DNA of 64,000 nt from Heterobilharzia americana (lineage: Eukaryota; Platyhelminthes; Trematoda; Strigeidida; Schistosomatidae). The DNA lies in assembly GCA_944470555.2 (NCBI GenBank), contig OX104131.1:16298515-16362514 (forward strand), in the 5' to 3' direction. Made by a program: the position numbers and the translations under genes. Shown one piece after another: positions 20,195 through 31,240 of the stretch. Each line of letters opens with the position of its first letter. Position 1 is the stretch's first letter. The notes under the pieces were generated by a model. It was not told the DNA's origin, did no database searches, and saw only the letters and a program-made list of their open reading frames with translations.

Positions 20195-21440
20195 GATTCT
20201 AAGGCATCTGCTTAATTTCCTGTGTCCACTAAGTGCTTAGTGATTTCATTATTTTAGACTCCCATTGACATGCTCAAAACACCGAAGATAAGCCATTCTT
20301 TCTGTTCTCCCAATGTAATTTATCCAGGAGATATATGTGGATTAATTGTACCAGCAAGCAAGAAGTTCGAATTAAGATAACTTGCTCTGTTGTAGGAAAA
20401 GTGCTGACCAGTGCAGTGCGTAGTCTTTTGTTTTTAGCATCATCACCCGTGAATTCAAGGCTATTGAAGATTAAATTCCTACTGACTGTTACTTACTCTA
20501 TTTAACTGCATTATTTTCTACCTTATTTTTTGATGAAACTTTGACAGTATCCGTTTTCTTTAAGACAGTTCTGAAGAATCAGTAGTTCCTTTGCAAGCTT
20601 GTTCGGTAAGCAAATTCTTCGTGCTCTACAAAACAGCATCTTAACTAGTGCTCGTTTGTAAATTAATGGATGAAAACTGTTAAGGTAGAGGCTTTTGTAA
20701 TGAATAAATCTTTGAAGTGTATCATCAGTTCTTCTTTGAAGGTTGACCTCCATAAAAAGGAGTCTACCGTCTATTATTGTGAAGTTATTGTTTCGGTGTG
20801 CATCAATTAAGATTTATAGCAGAAGTGATGCTTTACATAAATTCTTACATATGATAAATGTATTATCAATAGACCCATAGTAGGATGTCGTTTGATCAGT
20901 TGTAAATATGAGTTTGATCAGCTTAAGATGAACCATTAAAATGTCTGCCAATATAGGACCTAATGAACTATCGACTGCCACTCCGATAACTTGGAGACAT
21001 AAGATGTTATACAACTGGACATCTTATATACATATTAGAAGCTTCTTGAATTCATTTGTTGGTAGAAGGAGAAGATTAGGATGCTAACAGACAATAAGGT
21101 AGTCATATCAGAAACTCATTCGAGACACTGAGTTTATTTACTGTTTCAACAAACTGGAATGATTATTTCACAGTGTATTTGGTCAAGCGTTAATGAACAG
21201 GTTCCAACCTTTCCACCAACTGACGAGCAGCTCTGCGGTAAGGAGAATTTACTATTGATAATATAGGTTCTAATGGAACATTCTGTTCATATATCTTGTG
21301 TAAACCGTACATATAAGGCAGACACTTCCCTTAAAGCTTCAAATCATCGCGTAGGAAATTACAGATCAACTTCCCTCTCAGTAGCTCTTTGATTGATCAT
21401 AAGAGGTATCTTATTCTCCTTCTCCAATTTTGAGACTTAA
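20195..21440 (-). mobile_element. Degenerate Penelope-like element (RT and GIY-YIG remnants)
   Basis: Reading the minus strand, the order is that of Penelope-like elements. First comes LPYMYGLHKIYEQNVPLEPILS-VNSPYR near 21325-21230, then SFQFVETVNKLSVSNE. QVIGVAVDSSLGPILADI follows near 21000-20950, then SIDNTFIICKN (catalytic Y-DD box with the second Asp replaced by Asn) near 20870. A block ending RARRICLPNKLAKELL-L lies at 20620-20570. Further on, NYIGRTERMAYLRCFEHVNG at about 20320-20260 is a GIY-YIG endonuclease remnant. Many stops and frameshifts show that it is dead. These elements prime at chromosome ends or nicks using the GIY-YIG nuclease. Hammerhead copies lie on both sides in the same orientation. 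Confidence 0.8.
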
Positions 21441-21492
21441 ACTAAACTGACATTTTAACCTGACTACCATAACAATTCTATTCTTGTCTTCT

Positions 21493-21560
21493 CGGTGGCT
21501 AGCAGTGAAACCCAGGACACGCGTTTCATCTTATTTGGGACTCGTCAGTCACATGTACCG
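21493..21560 (-). ncRNA. Hammerhead ribozyme with intact core boxes, minus strand
   Basis: On the minus strand CTGACGAG (21541-21548) is followed by TCCCAAATAAGAT, GAAA (21524-21527), CGCGTGTC with the cleavage GTC at 21516-21518, then CTGGGTTTCAC. All invariant core bases are present and stem II closes with a G-U pair. The stem I 5' arm has drifted (CATGTGA), so pairing is weak. It lies directly upstream of the minus-strand Penelope-like element. Confidence 0.72.
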
Positions 21561-21689
21561 GCGCCTCAGTGAATGACGTTGTTCCCACACAATGTTGTTT
21601 TTCCCAGAACACAGACTCCGAGGGAAATACTTTTTTACAAGCCATTATAAATATGAAGCTCAGTGGTGTACAGAGTTAGCTTTCAACAG
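21561..21689 (-). repeat. Flank of the hammerhead repeat
   Basis: Minus-strand reading gives GGGAACAACGTCATTCACTG, the spacer block found 5' of the hammerhead in the other SM-alpha-like units, then degraded sequence. Confidence 0.5.
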
Positions 21690-21790
21690 CTCTCCACCTA
21701 CAGAGGTTTGGTCAGGAAAGAAGTACCATTATTCCTCACTCAATCGGTGTGTCATTGCCCACTGCACAAGGTTAATGAGTGCATCTCCTC
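21690..21790 (+). repeat. SINE-like repeat fragment
   Basis: CTCTCCACCTACAGAGGTTTGG, then CACTCAATCGGTGTGTCATTGCCCACTGCA, matches the middle and 3' blocks of the repeat at 2060-2225. The B-box end is missing. Confidence 0.5.
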
Positions 21791-21947
21791 AATATTATGA
21801 TACAAAACAGTGGCAGCGTCGAAAACAATTTTCCTGTCTGTATAAAGATTGCTACAGATCTCTGAAAGCCTTCAGTGAAGGTCCAAGTAGTAGTTTCTCC
21901 ACCGTTTCCAAAAAAGGGAGGCTGAAACAATGTGCTGTTTTCGAAAC

Positions 21948-22183
21948 TGAATTCTGAATTAATATAAGTGTAAAACTTGGGCACTGTGGTCGAGTATAAT
22001 TCCATTTTAGTCTGTTTATTAGAAATATCACACAGTGAAACAGTAGCATTTACTAGATAACGTTTCATATCAGGTGAATGAATATGGACAATAAATTATA
22101 TCCGAAACGATGTTATCCAGTAAACGCTACTGTTTCACTGTGATATTTGTAATAAACAGACTAAAATTGAATTCTGAATTAAT
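21948..22183. repeat. Foldback element flanked by 16-bp direct repeats
   Basis: Arms 22004-22069 and 22099-22167 are inverted copies, about 66-69 bp each with a few mismatches. They both carry AGTCTGTTTATTA, ATATCAC and GTGAAACAGTAGC on the appropriate strands. About 29 bp separates them. The 16-mer TGAATTCTGAATTAAT stands at 21948-21963 and again at 22168-22183, directly against the right arm, like a target-site duplication. It has no coding capacity. A foldback or MITE-like DNA element is the best guess. Confidence 0.65.
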
Positions 22184-24021
22184 TTATTCTCCTTTGGTAT
22201 TCACTGGAACTAGTACTCCACAATGACATAAAGAGAAATAGGATTATAACTGTAATATGTTTATTTTACAGCCTCAAAATAGGTCACACAACCAGTCCTT
22301 CAGCTAGTTCCAACAACTAGCTCAAATAACTTCAGTTACGTTGTACTTTATACCTGTACCCATATTATCCATTTTTTCTGGTTGTTTCTCGATTGCAATG
22401 TTTAGGTTGAGTTTCGTTCGGAGTTCAGCGGATGGTGTTATTTTCCATGGGCTTGACGTTCTCTGTGGCCGGGTAAGAGATACGGAAGTCCAACCTAAAG
22501 TGGTCTTCGTGCGTGGTGGTGTGTACATAGCTACAGACCTAGCTTTGTTTTTGGTTTCCTTTGAGTTTTAACTTACTTTGTTCGAAGAGGTTGAAGACTT
22601 TTGTGAGGTGGAGAGTATCTCTTTTAGGCCTTTCGTATGCATGCAGCTTTCTACATTCTGGACTGACTTACCAGAACCATTCTTATGGTTGTCGCTTCAT
22701 GAACTTAAAGTACTGTCGGGGTACTTTTCTGTCACAGTAGCAATGTAGCCGTCTGTGACATAGGTTGCATGCGAATGTCTCATAGACTACAGATATGACT
22801 TTAATTCGAATACTTCAGTTATCAGATGTCATGGTGCGACCTGCTTACTTTGGAGGTGATGCTGTTTTCCAGCGAACTGCTTGTGAATACGTTATTCAAA
22901 CGCTTCCCAAGTCATTTCCTCTTTTTAGGCGTAGTCTGGTCCCCTGCCAGGAGTGGGACTATTTCGTAACACAATAAGGCTACTCTGGGTCATCTTTGTG
23001 GTAGCTGTAGATATCCTAGAAACAGGGCTTGACCGCTTCTTCGGGAGATCGGTAACCTTCATTACCTTTAATTAACTTTGGGTACAGTTTTGAGTGTCGT
23101 TTCAGGGGTCACCATCCCTCTTAGTGTACGATTGCGTTATCCGCGTCAATTAATTAGACCAACCGTTTTGGACCGACATGTGACAGTATTATAAATATTA
23201 GAAAAAGTGTTTGGCAGCTTCAGAGAGACCAAAGACTGAATGCAGCAGAAAGATAGAATGTATAAAGGAAAATGATTTATGTTGGCTTACTTTCAGATAC
23301 TTTTTCCTTTGCACTTGGCCAACGAGTTTAACCGTGAGCTCCACATGCGTATGTAGAACCAGGAAAGATATTTCCTGGGGAATGACCTTCAAAGAGAACA
23401 GAATGCTAAGGCAGTTGAAACAACCAAGAACCATTGACAGGAGGTAGAATGGTGGGTTTGAAGAAATAATAGTGGTGGTTTTCTCCAGTTAAGAGGCATG
23501 TTAATGAATACATAGTAGTGATCTGTCTATTGAAAATGCTTGTACTATTTAACCTAATTTAACGAACAAATCGGAATTCCCTGTCTGAAGCTGCAGTTTG
23601 TAAATACAGCCCAAAGATATCTCAACATTTTACGGTTATTGTATGTCGGTTCGTGTCTTCAGGTTGTTTGTCTCAATGTCATTCTCGGACTATTTCTCAT
23701 CCATCCATATGTAATTTTTTTATGTGAATAGGTGTTTGCTTTTATGTCACCATAATCATTTCGACGATACTGTCTGGAACGCCAAAGTCAGAATGCACAC
23801 CCGTAGACCTTGTGTCAACAAATTTTAAAAAAACTCCAATCAATGAAAGGCGATCGATCATTTGACATATACGCTTACACAAGTACGATTGGTCAAATCA
23901 TACTGGTGCCAATTCACACTGATGACTGTCAACTCATATGCTGATTTTAAAGTCAAATTTTCAACGACAGATTACATTGAAGAAGATTCTGTTAAATTTT
24001 CAAGATTAAAAAATTATAATA
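22184..24021. other. No gene recognised
   Basis: Short open frames on both strands (such as 22341-22571 and its minus-strand partner 22528-22322) show no motif I can name. An AT-rich open frame at 23862-24053 overlaps the start of the RhoGAP-like ORF in another frame and might be its frameshifted 5' extension, but this is weak. Confidence 0.4.
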
Positions 24022-25290
24022 ATGAAAGGAATGAAAAGAAAATTGCTTACTAGTCAACAATTGGTTGATGAATATCCAAATCTTCCATCAAGAAAAAATC
24101 CTATACAGCCTGTAATACCAATTACAAAGAATAAAAATTTAACCTCACCTATCCTACATCTAACAGTATCAAGTTTATTATATCAAACACTAGATCAAAC
24201 TAGTAGAATTGGTGGCGGTGTAAATGAGCACTCTTCAACTTTTCATACAAGTAATAAGAGTAGAAATGATGAAAAAACATCCTCTAAAATATGTTTATAC
24301 CATTTACCACGAATATTTCGTAGACCTTTATTGATAACAAATTTTCGTCCTTTATTAGCGCCATTTATACCAATCTTTATAAGAATTTTAGTCAATCAAA
24401 TTGAAGAAGAATGTTATAAAACATCATGGGATTTAATATTTAAAGAATTGAATGAATCCTATGATGAAGCTAAAATTGTCTTATTGAAGATAATTCAACA
24501 TTGGCAGAATGAAAAGCAGCTAAAATATTTTGTTAATAAATTAAAATTAGATGTAAAAATTATGACTATACGATTATTTTTAAATGAATTAGATAATAAA
24601 TTATTGAATTTTTCACATTCAGCAACAATGAATATTGTTCAATCACCATTGTTAGATTTATTTCTACGTCCAAATAAGCGTATACGTGAAATTGTTCAAC
24701 AGATCACCTTATCACAATCCTGTGTACAAATGGATACATTATCATTTATAATGATTCATTTATTACATGCATGGGAATATGCTAGTAATCCAATTGAAGG
24801 AAAAGTTAGTCTAGGCCGTATCTATGGTAACATATTGATATCATTTTCTGAAAAACCTGAATTACGCGGTTTAGAACCAGGCGAATTTAAAACAATTGAA
24901 TCTGTACTACTTGAAGCCATCTTAGAATTATGCAATTTTCAATTTTGGCAACAGATGACCATGTTAAAAATACGCTCAGTTTTTGAGTATATAAGTGATA
25001 TGGAAAAACGTTTTGCTACAGATTTTCGTATACATCAAGAGGAAAGTATCATCCAGCATAAATTAACTAATAATGATAGGAAAACAAGGTTAAGCAAACA
25101 GATAAATCAAGAAATGGATACAATGAAGAGTCGAAATGGCGCTAATCAAAAAGATGATAATGATTTGGAGCAAATCACTATAATGGATATGTTCCCTTTG
25201 TTTAAAGTTGGCAGTAACAACAGTTTATACAAAAGTGGTCATTCAAAAGTCACTTCATCATTATCGATTCAAAAGACAAAGATCCAGTGA
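24022..25290 (+). CDS. RhoGAP-like protein, intronless, RACGAP1-like
   Basis: A 422-codon single open frame, strongly AT-rich in codon choice. Residues about 112-310 read like a divergent RhoGAP domain. FIPIFIRILVNQIEE (115-129) resembles the domain start, and LDVKIMTIRLFLNEL (176-190) resembles the DVH-SLLK-FLREL helix. DTLSFIMIHL (238-247) with KVSLGRIYGNIL (261-272) resembles the DTLAFLMIHL and K-NLAKVFGP blocks of RACGAP1/MgcRacGAP, and FWQQM (308-312) sits where that family has YWSQFM. The GLYRISG loop carrying the arginine finger is not recognisable (TSWDLIF stands there), so GAP activity is doubtful. No C1 domain is present. The upstream in-frame stop is at 24007, so ATG 24022 is the first start. 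It could be a retrocopy, or a fast-evolving gene. Family assignment is by eye. Confidence 0.55.
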   Translation: MKGMKRKLLTSQQLVDEYPNLPSRKNPIQPVIPITKNKNLTSPILHLTVSSLLYQTLDQTSRIGGGVNEHSSTFHTSNKSRNDEKTSSKICLYHLPRIFRRPLLITNFRPLLAPFIPIFIRILVNQIEEECYKTSWDLIFKELNESYDEAKIVLLKIIQHWQNEKQLKYFVNKLKLDVKIMTIRLFLNELDNKLLNFSHSATMNIVQSPLLDLFLRPNKRIREIVQQITLSQSCVQMDTLSFIMIHLLHAWEYASNPIEGKVSLGRIYGNILISFSEKPELRGLEPGEFKTIESVLLEAILELCNFQFWQQMTMLKIRSVFEYISDMEKRFATDFRIHQEESIIQHKLTNNDRKTRLSKQINQEMDTMKSRNGANQKDDNDLEQITIMDMFPLFKVGSNNSLYKSGHSKVTSSLSIQKTKIQ

Positions 25291-27189
25291 AAAAAAATTC
25301 GTATCTGTGTTGTCTTCGATTATTTTCTTTAAAAAAAAAATAATACTGAAGCATATAGATAAATATAGTCTGAGTGGTAACCTGCTCACTGTGAGGTCTG
25401 GACAGTTTTGAACTCAATTCCTTTACAGATTAGTGGGTGTGAATTCATAAACGCAGAGGAAATATTTGTCCGATTCTTTCAAGTTTTCAGTGTTTCTTTT
25501 GCTAGTGTCAGTTTTTCATGAGAATTACGTTCCTACAAACCACCAACTGAATTACTATCTCATTGTATAGGTAAGTTCGAATATAATCCCTGTGTCTTTA
25601 AAAAATCGAAAACAAGGTTTTACCGAACGTTTCACTGCGTATGCCACAGACTCTTCAGTAGAATATTCGGATTTTTATTCAACATCAAAATATATACTGT
25701 CAAACAACGAATGATACATCTTCCATAAAAAAAGTTTACACACTCAAGCACGTTGTTTACTGAATTTTTTTTGATGACAAATGACAGAGACTGCGTGAAC
25801 TTACCATGACTAACTGGGAAGAATCAGCCTGAACAACAAAATAGTTAACCAATGACAGGAATTTCTACATGTACACAGCAAAACGTTCAGAAAAATCCTG
25901 TTTTTGATTTTCTAAAGAAGCCGGGATTATGTTAAAACCAACCTAAAATATCTTTATTCTCGAGTTATGAAGTTAACATGAGGCAAACCAGTTTACAGGC
26001 CTCATCAAGTTGATAAATGCAGAGAAACATAAAAGGTTTTAGCAGTTTTGAATGATACAGAGAGAGGAGATTAGACTCTATCATGATACCAAGTGTCTAA
26101 ATGTTATGAAAAAAGCAGGAAAATATCACTTTACAGTGCATACACATCGTTTTGAGTTTAAGTCATTTCTGCTCACAATTCTTTCTTCACATCAAACGGC
26201 GCAATATTTGGTGTTTGCGTTGTGAGTAGTCCACATGATTGGCCCATCTACTAGACCAAGTGTTTCGTCAGATAAACGTCTATTTTAACAGTAACTTTCA
26301 ATGATTTCAGTAATAAGTAAGTATCCATACAATCATTTAATCCAGGTGAATGTCTAAGTTCAGGCGTTTCTCACTCTTCAAGTGTTACCTTTCCCAGCAA
26401 TTCAGATTGGTAGTACTGAAAACATTTGTTGTGGTGCAAGTAATTAAAGCCTGGAAAAACCGGGGTTCTACAACGGTAGATTTTGAACATGTGCAGAAGT
26501 TCATAGATTTCACATTTAAGTATGCAACATTGTCAAGGAGATACATTGGCTGTTAATTGACTTCTACTAGATGGATTGATACAAGACAAAGTACTAGAGA
26601 AATCTGTTGCATAGCATTATTATAGATGTGTTGCCGTTAGGTAAAGTGATCTCTCGGGTTTGATTGTTTATCCAGATTTCCGCTGCATTTGTGACGAACC
26701 AGAAACCGGAGACCAGTTATTGTGCTTGGGGTTTCGCATATGGTAGCATTTAGGGTACTGGTAGGCAGGTGAGTTGGTTGTTAAGCTATTCAAGAAACAG
26801 GAAAATCGGGGCGAACTAGTTGAATACCTCTAACATCAGTTTCCAGTATTAGGTGCGAAGTAGGATTTCCAGTAAGTTGATACTTTTTGATCGGACTTTC
26901 TCATCAGGCTGATACTGAAAAGAAAGCGCACGGAGAAACTGCACTATGGAATACCACGTAAAACAAAACTGGGAAGAGAGAATTTCTTGTCTTTTTAAAG
27001 TCATTCGAACTATATGTAAACCTTAATTTATTCATATGAGTATGAATAATCCTTTTTTTCTTACATGAAGTTCACGCGAGTTTTGGATAGACGGTTTGTC
27101 AGTAAACTTAAACGGAACACTGGTTATGTATTTGTACTGCACAATCCAACCAGAAGGACTAGTAGTCAAACACCCTTTATGAGTCCATT
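25291..27189. other. No gene recognised; one dispersed repeat
   Basis: Near 25960-26035 the string GCAAACCAGTTTACAGGC, then CATCAAGTTGATA, resembles AAGCCAGTTTGCAGGC, then CAACACGTTGATA, near 63055-63095, so a dispersed repeat is present. Otherwise no coding signal was seen. Confidence 0.4.
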
Positions 27190-27222
27190 GAGGTAAAAAG
27201 TACTTGAGATTTATGATAGCTT

Positions 27223-29108
27223 TACTCTATACGTCTAGAGGTCCTAGTACGCTTTCACTAGCCCAGAACGTATATATATTGCCTAGGCGAGTGATGGAAT
27301 CATCATCTGTTAAGAGTTTATTAAGGGCAGAACGAAAGACAGATAATGAGCCTGCAGTACGCATTTCCTCAGGAAGTCTATTCCAGATGTGAGAGAACTT
27401 ATTGATGAAGAAGTTTCTTCGCAATTTAGTCTTACAACACTCATTTTCAGCTAATAGGTTGTGATTACGTAAATAGTGAGTAGATGCTACAACTGTTTTA
27501 ATTTTCGGGTCACATGAGTGCATTTACTTACAAAGTGATTTATAATAAAATATAAGATTCATTTTAAGTCGCCTCTTCCAGAGAAGTTCCAGTACTAGCA
27601 TGTTACATCTCGAGATGTAGTCTAGGCTGTAGTCAACTCTAAGTGTTTTTAGTGTAAAGTGGCGTTGCACCCCTCCAATTTTTCCCTTGTCACCTATACG
27701 AAGGCCACTTAAGATAAACGGGCAGTTTTCTAAAATTGGACGGATGCACACTTTGCAGAGTAGGACCATTGATTCAGTGCTATAAAAGTTACGGACGATG
27801 CATCCAAGGAGTCCACGTGACTTAGATGTGATACAAGCCGTCTGCTCAGAGAATGTTAAGTCACTGGAATATCTAAGACCAAGGTCTAGCACTGAAGAAC
27901 GTCTAGGTAGCCTTTGCCCGCATACTTCGAGAGACACATCTAGGTTATCGCTGCCTATGCTAAGCCAATCACATTTATCAATGTTGAACTTGAGATGGAA
28001 CTAGTCACACCATTTAGCAACTTCATCGAATTCTTGTTGAGCAGTAGATAGCGTATTACCTAGTCCATGGGTGTGACATGAGTGTACAACCTTAAGGTCA
28101 GCGTATAGGGATGTTTCCCCTGCACTAAAGCACTTGCACACACTATTAATATAAGCTATGAACAACAAAGGTCCAAGGACACTACCCTATATTACTCCAC
28201 TAGGTATGGGCCTGGGTGTAGACTGCATAGAATTTACTTTGACGATTTGGCTACGATCACCAAGAAATGATTTTAGCCAATGAAGTAAAGGGTCATGGAT
28301 GCCAATCGATTGTAGCTTATCAAAGAGAATACTGTGTGGCTCCTTGTCAAATGTCTTTGATATATCAAAGCATAGAACAATGACGATTTTACGTGCCTCG
28401 CGGCTACTAGTGATAAGGTTGAAGAGGTCGAAATGGCAAGTAACGCAAGATCTGTTTTTAATGAAACCGTGCTGAGACTTTGTGATGAGGTTTTCGCTAA
28501 GCAGGTAGTCAGACATGCTGCTCTTAGTCACTTTTTCCGTAATTCGGGAGACGTCTGGAGTTATGTTGATAGGTTTGTAGTTACCAATATTCGCACTGTC
28601 ACCGAACTTGTAGCGGGGAATTATAAAGCTAGTTTCCCACTCGCTGGAATACTCCCCCTTTCCATTGATAGTGTGAATATCTTAAGCAAGAACAGCGGCA
28701 TATCATCGACACTGTTTCTGATGACTATTGAGTTTAGGTCATCTATCCCCGTACCTGTCGATAGTTTCAGGCTTTTGATAGCCTCAATGATACTTTTGGC
28801 GGTGAACTCCACTCTAGTACATGAACTAGTGGTTATTGGAGTAAAGCTAGTGGGGTTGGGGCATTAGGGTTGAAGTTAGCATATGATTCGCTAAACAGTT
28901 CACTAATCTTGAGGGGATCGTGGTGTACCACCCCATTATGTAGTAGATAGGCTACATCCGTTGACGGCTTCAGACGTTTACTCAGAAGAGATGTCAACAT
29001 GTGTATTCTAGAGCCACTTTTGAGAGCGACCATCTCTTCGTTTACTGTGTATTTCGCACGTAGTGTCTTGATAGATTCGTAAGTCTCATGAATTAAGTGC
29101 AGTGACAT
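27223..29108 (-). pseudogene. CR1-like reverse transcriptase remnant
   Basis: Pieces in order on the minus strand: LHETYESIKTLRAKYTV (29108-28833); ALKSLKLSTGTGIDDL, read with its neighbour in 28812-28621; SQHGFIKNRSC and VIVLCFDISKTFD (motif A) in 28531-28187. GSVLGPLLFIAYIN follows just after, with SLYADLKVVH near 28120. Then come GLLGCIVRNFYS (27937-27524) and NFFINKFSHIWNRLPEE (27523-27227). The motif C box reads YADL where YADD is expected, an in-frame loss of one catalytic Asp, so the enzyme would be dead even without the frameshifts. Confidence 0.75.
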
Positions 29109-29138
29109 GAAGTCTTTCGACGAGTAGTATTATGATGA

Positions 29139-30050
29139 TCATGCCCCAAATTTAGTGCGGAATATTTTAGGGATATATGGGTCTGGCTCCTTATAAACCC
29201 TAACTGTTTTCACAGGAGCAACAGTATCTAGACACAGCTCTATATTTCTGTAGAAAAGTGAGAGTGTGTGTGTTAATGAGGCTGTGGTAAAGTAGTCATC
29301 CCACAGGGAGCACCTGAGTAGCTCGATGAGTACTTCCCATTCTATATTCTTATAGCTTCTATGCCGAGTATAATTTGAAGACTGTTTATTTTTCTCATTG
29401 GGAGGAAGAATTGGTAAGCAACAGAATACCATCCTATGGTCACTGTTAGGAAATTCGCTACCAACATGGGTAGTGACAGGGACGATGTCACAGCAAAAGA
29501 CTAGGTCCAGTATACTATCTCCATGCATGGGTATTGCTTCCAGCCATAAATATCTGTGACAACAAGCATTTCATCAAATCGTTGTGGGCCGCGACCGACC
29601 TCCCAGTTAACTTCAGGTAAGTTAAAGTCACCTGCAATCAGTTTGAAGTCAACAGTGGGGGATCCTGCGTGAGCAAATGATCTAGCCATCAGTTCATCAT
29701 TTTCTTTTGTTGAACATGGCGCTCTATACACACAACCTATGAGGATTTTGTAGTTGGCACCGTTTATAACGATCCAAAGTGAGTCCGGCAGGTCATTGAA
29801 GATATCATCTTCCATCTTATTTGAGGTAGCAAGGCTACACACATAGATCAAACAGCCTCCACCACGCTTGTGGTCACGATTGGTGCGATACAGAGCATAA
29901 CCATCTATACACGGGTCCACGTCTAGGATTGAGTCAGTACACCATGATTCAGTAACTAATAATGCAGTGGGTTTGGTTAGCAAAACTATTGTCCTAAGGT
30001 CGGATATTTTCTGAAGTAACGAGCGGGCACTAATAAGCAGAAGCGTGAAA
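29139..30050 (-). pseudogene. CR1-like APE endonuclease remnant
   Basis: The minus-strand frame reads ARSLLQKISDLRTIV, then LLVTESWC (catalytic Glu), RTNRDHKRGGGCLIYV, IGCVYRAPC and LIAGDFNLPEVNW (GDFN motif). After a frame change near 29510 come DSILDLVFC and NSDHRMVFC (SDH motif). All key motifs appear in order, but in two frames. Confidence 0.75.
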
Positions 30051-30350
30051 AGGCTACCATGGCTTGCAAAGTAACTTACTATGTCTCTTAAGCCTCGGTT
30101 AGCGGAAGAATTCCTGGTATTCAGTTCGCTAGGCGATGCACTACCTATGTATCAGACGTGACAGGACTTAACAGTGGGGTATGTCGGTGAGTTTCTGTCT
30201 CTCACAAGTATATGATTACCTAGTTTTTCACGTCGCGTGTTGGTTGTTAACGTGCACCTCTTGTTTACCGTTGGTGTAAGGTATGGTTTATGACCGGTGT
30301 AAGTCGAGGAAAATGGTTCCAGCCCTGTGTTATCAGGGGGTCGAGTGAGC

Positions 30351-31172
30351 CTAAACACCATGGGTCGTACATATTGTGCGGGGTCCGAAAAAATCTTTGT
30401 AGGGTTCATAAGTGGGGAAGTTTCTGGCAGGGAGTGTACATCTGTTCCCAAAGTACTGACTAGGATTATTAAGATGCACAGCTGAACAGTGGTTAGGTGT
30501 TTGTGGTATGTAGGACATTTGAGCGTTCGGTACGCTACTCGGCACCACGTTATGACCCCTGTGATTAAAGTGATGTGGTCCAAAGGAGTGTTTCGTGTGA
30601 TGCAACCTCGAGTTGTCATGACACTTATTTCTGAAAGAAGGGGTTTGATGGAAAACTTGCCTTTTGGGTTCCTGCATTGCCAGTGTCTTAGCTATGAAAT
30701 ATTCTTCTCCGTCGTTAGATAGCACGCGCCTGAAATGCTCCTTCTTCAAGAATGTTTCAGCTTTAGATGGTGAGGTTTCGCCCGAACTTCTTAGTTTTCT
30801 GTCACCCAGTGGACTTCTATTTATGGTCACCTCAGGAGGGGGGACGGCACAAACAGTTTTCTTTTCACGAGCAACTGAAGGATTGAATCCACTTGTTGCT
30901 AGATTTGATTGAGACTGTTGTTCCGATGAAGAGGTACACTCAACAGAATTACTGACCATGTCAGCACTTTCTGATGGTCTGTTCATGCACACGGCAGCCT
31001 CTGTGTTTAAAGGTGATGAACTGGTCAGACTACTTCTTCTTTGTTTTCTGCGTTGGCACGCGGTTTTGTCTCGTGCAACAGCAATGCTTTTAAAGCTGCT
31101 ATGTAACCTTATGTGGTCTTGTAGTTTAATAAATCTTTTGGCGTCTAATGAAGTAGTGAACTTGAAGATCAT
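30351..31172 (-). pseudogene. CR1-like ORF1 protein remnant
   Basis: A 273-codon frame, serine- and basic-rich (TACQRRKQRRSS near the N terminus), with a His-rich middle (about residues 185-215) and no recognisable zinc knuckle. The N-terminal MIFKFTTSLDAKRFIKLQDH is preceded in frame by more open sequence, so the true start may be upstream. It ends before the endonuclease. In CR1 elements ORF1 products bind RNA. Confidence 0.55.
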
Positions 31173-31240
31173 GGGGCAGCTAGACTGCGCTGACTTTCTG
31201 CGGAGGCACTTACAGTCAGTGTATTCCTGTCATACCTCAT

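Larger units (their letters stand above)
27190..31240 (-). mobile_element. Decayed CR1-like non-LTR retrotransposon
   Basis: Minus-strand order: an ORF1-like frame (31172-30351), an APE endonuclease in two frames (about 30050-29139), then an RT in several frames (about 29108-27223). The ends are approximate: the 3' end is placed just after the last RT-domain frame, and the 5' end upstream of the ORF1 ATG. The ORF1-plus-APE-plus-RT layout and the C-terminal block NFFINKFSHIWNRLPEE are typical of the CR1 group, which in schistosomes includes the SR1-like and Perere families. Multiple frameshifts, a stop-rich stretch between ORF1 and the endonuclease, and a damaged active site show that the copy is dead. 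Confidence 0.8.
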
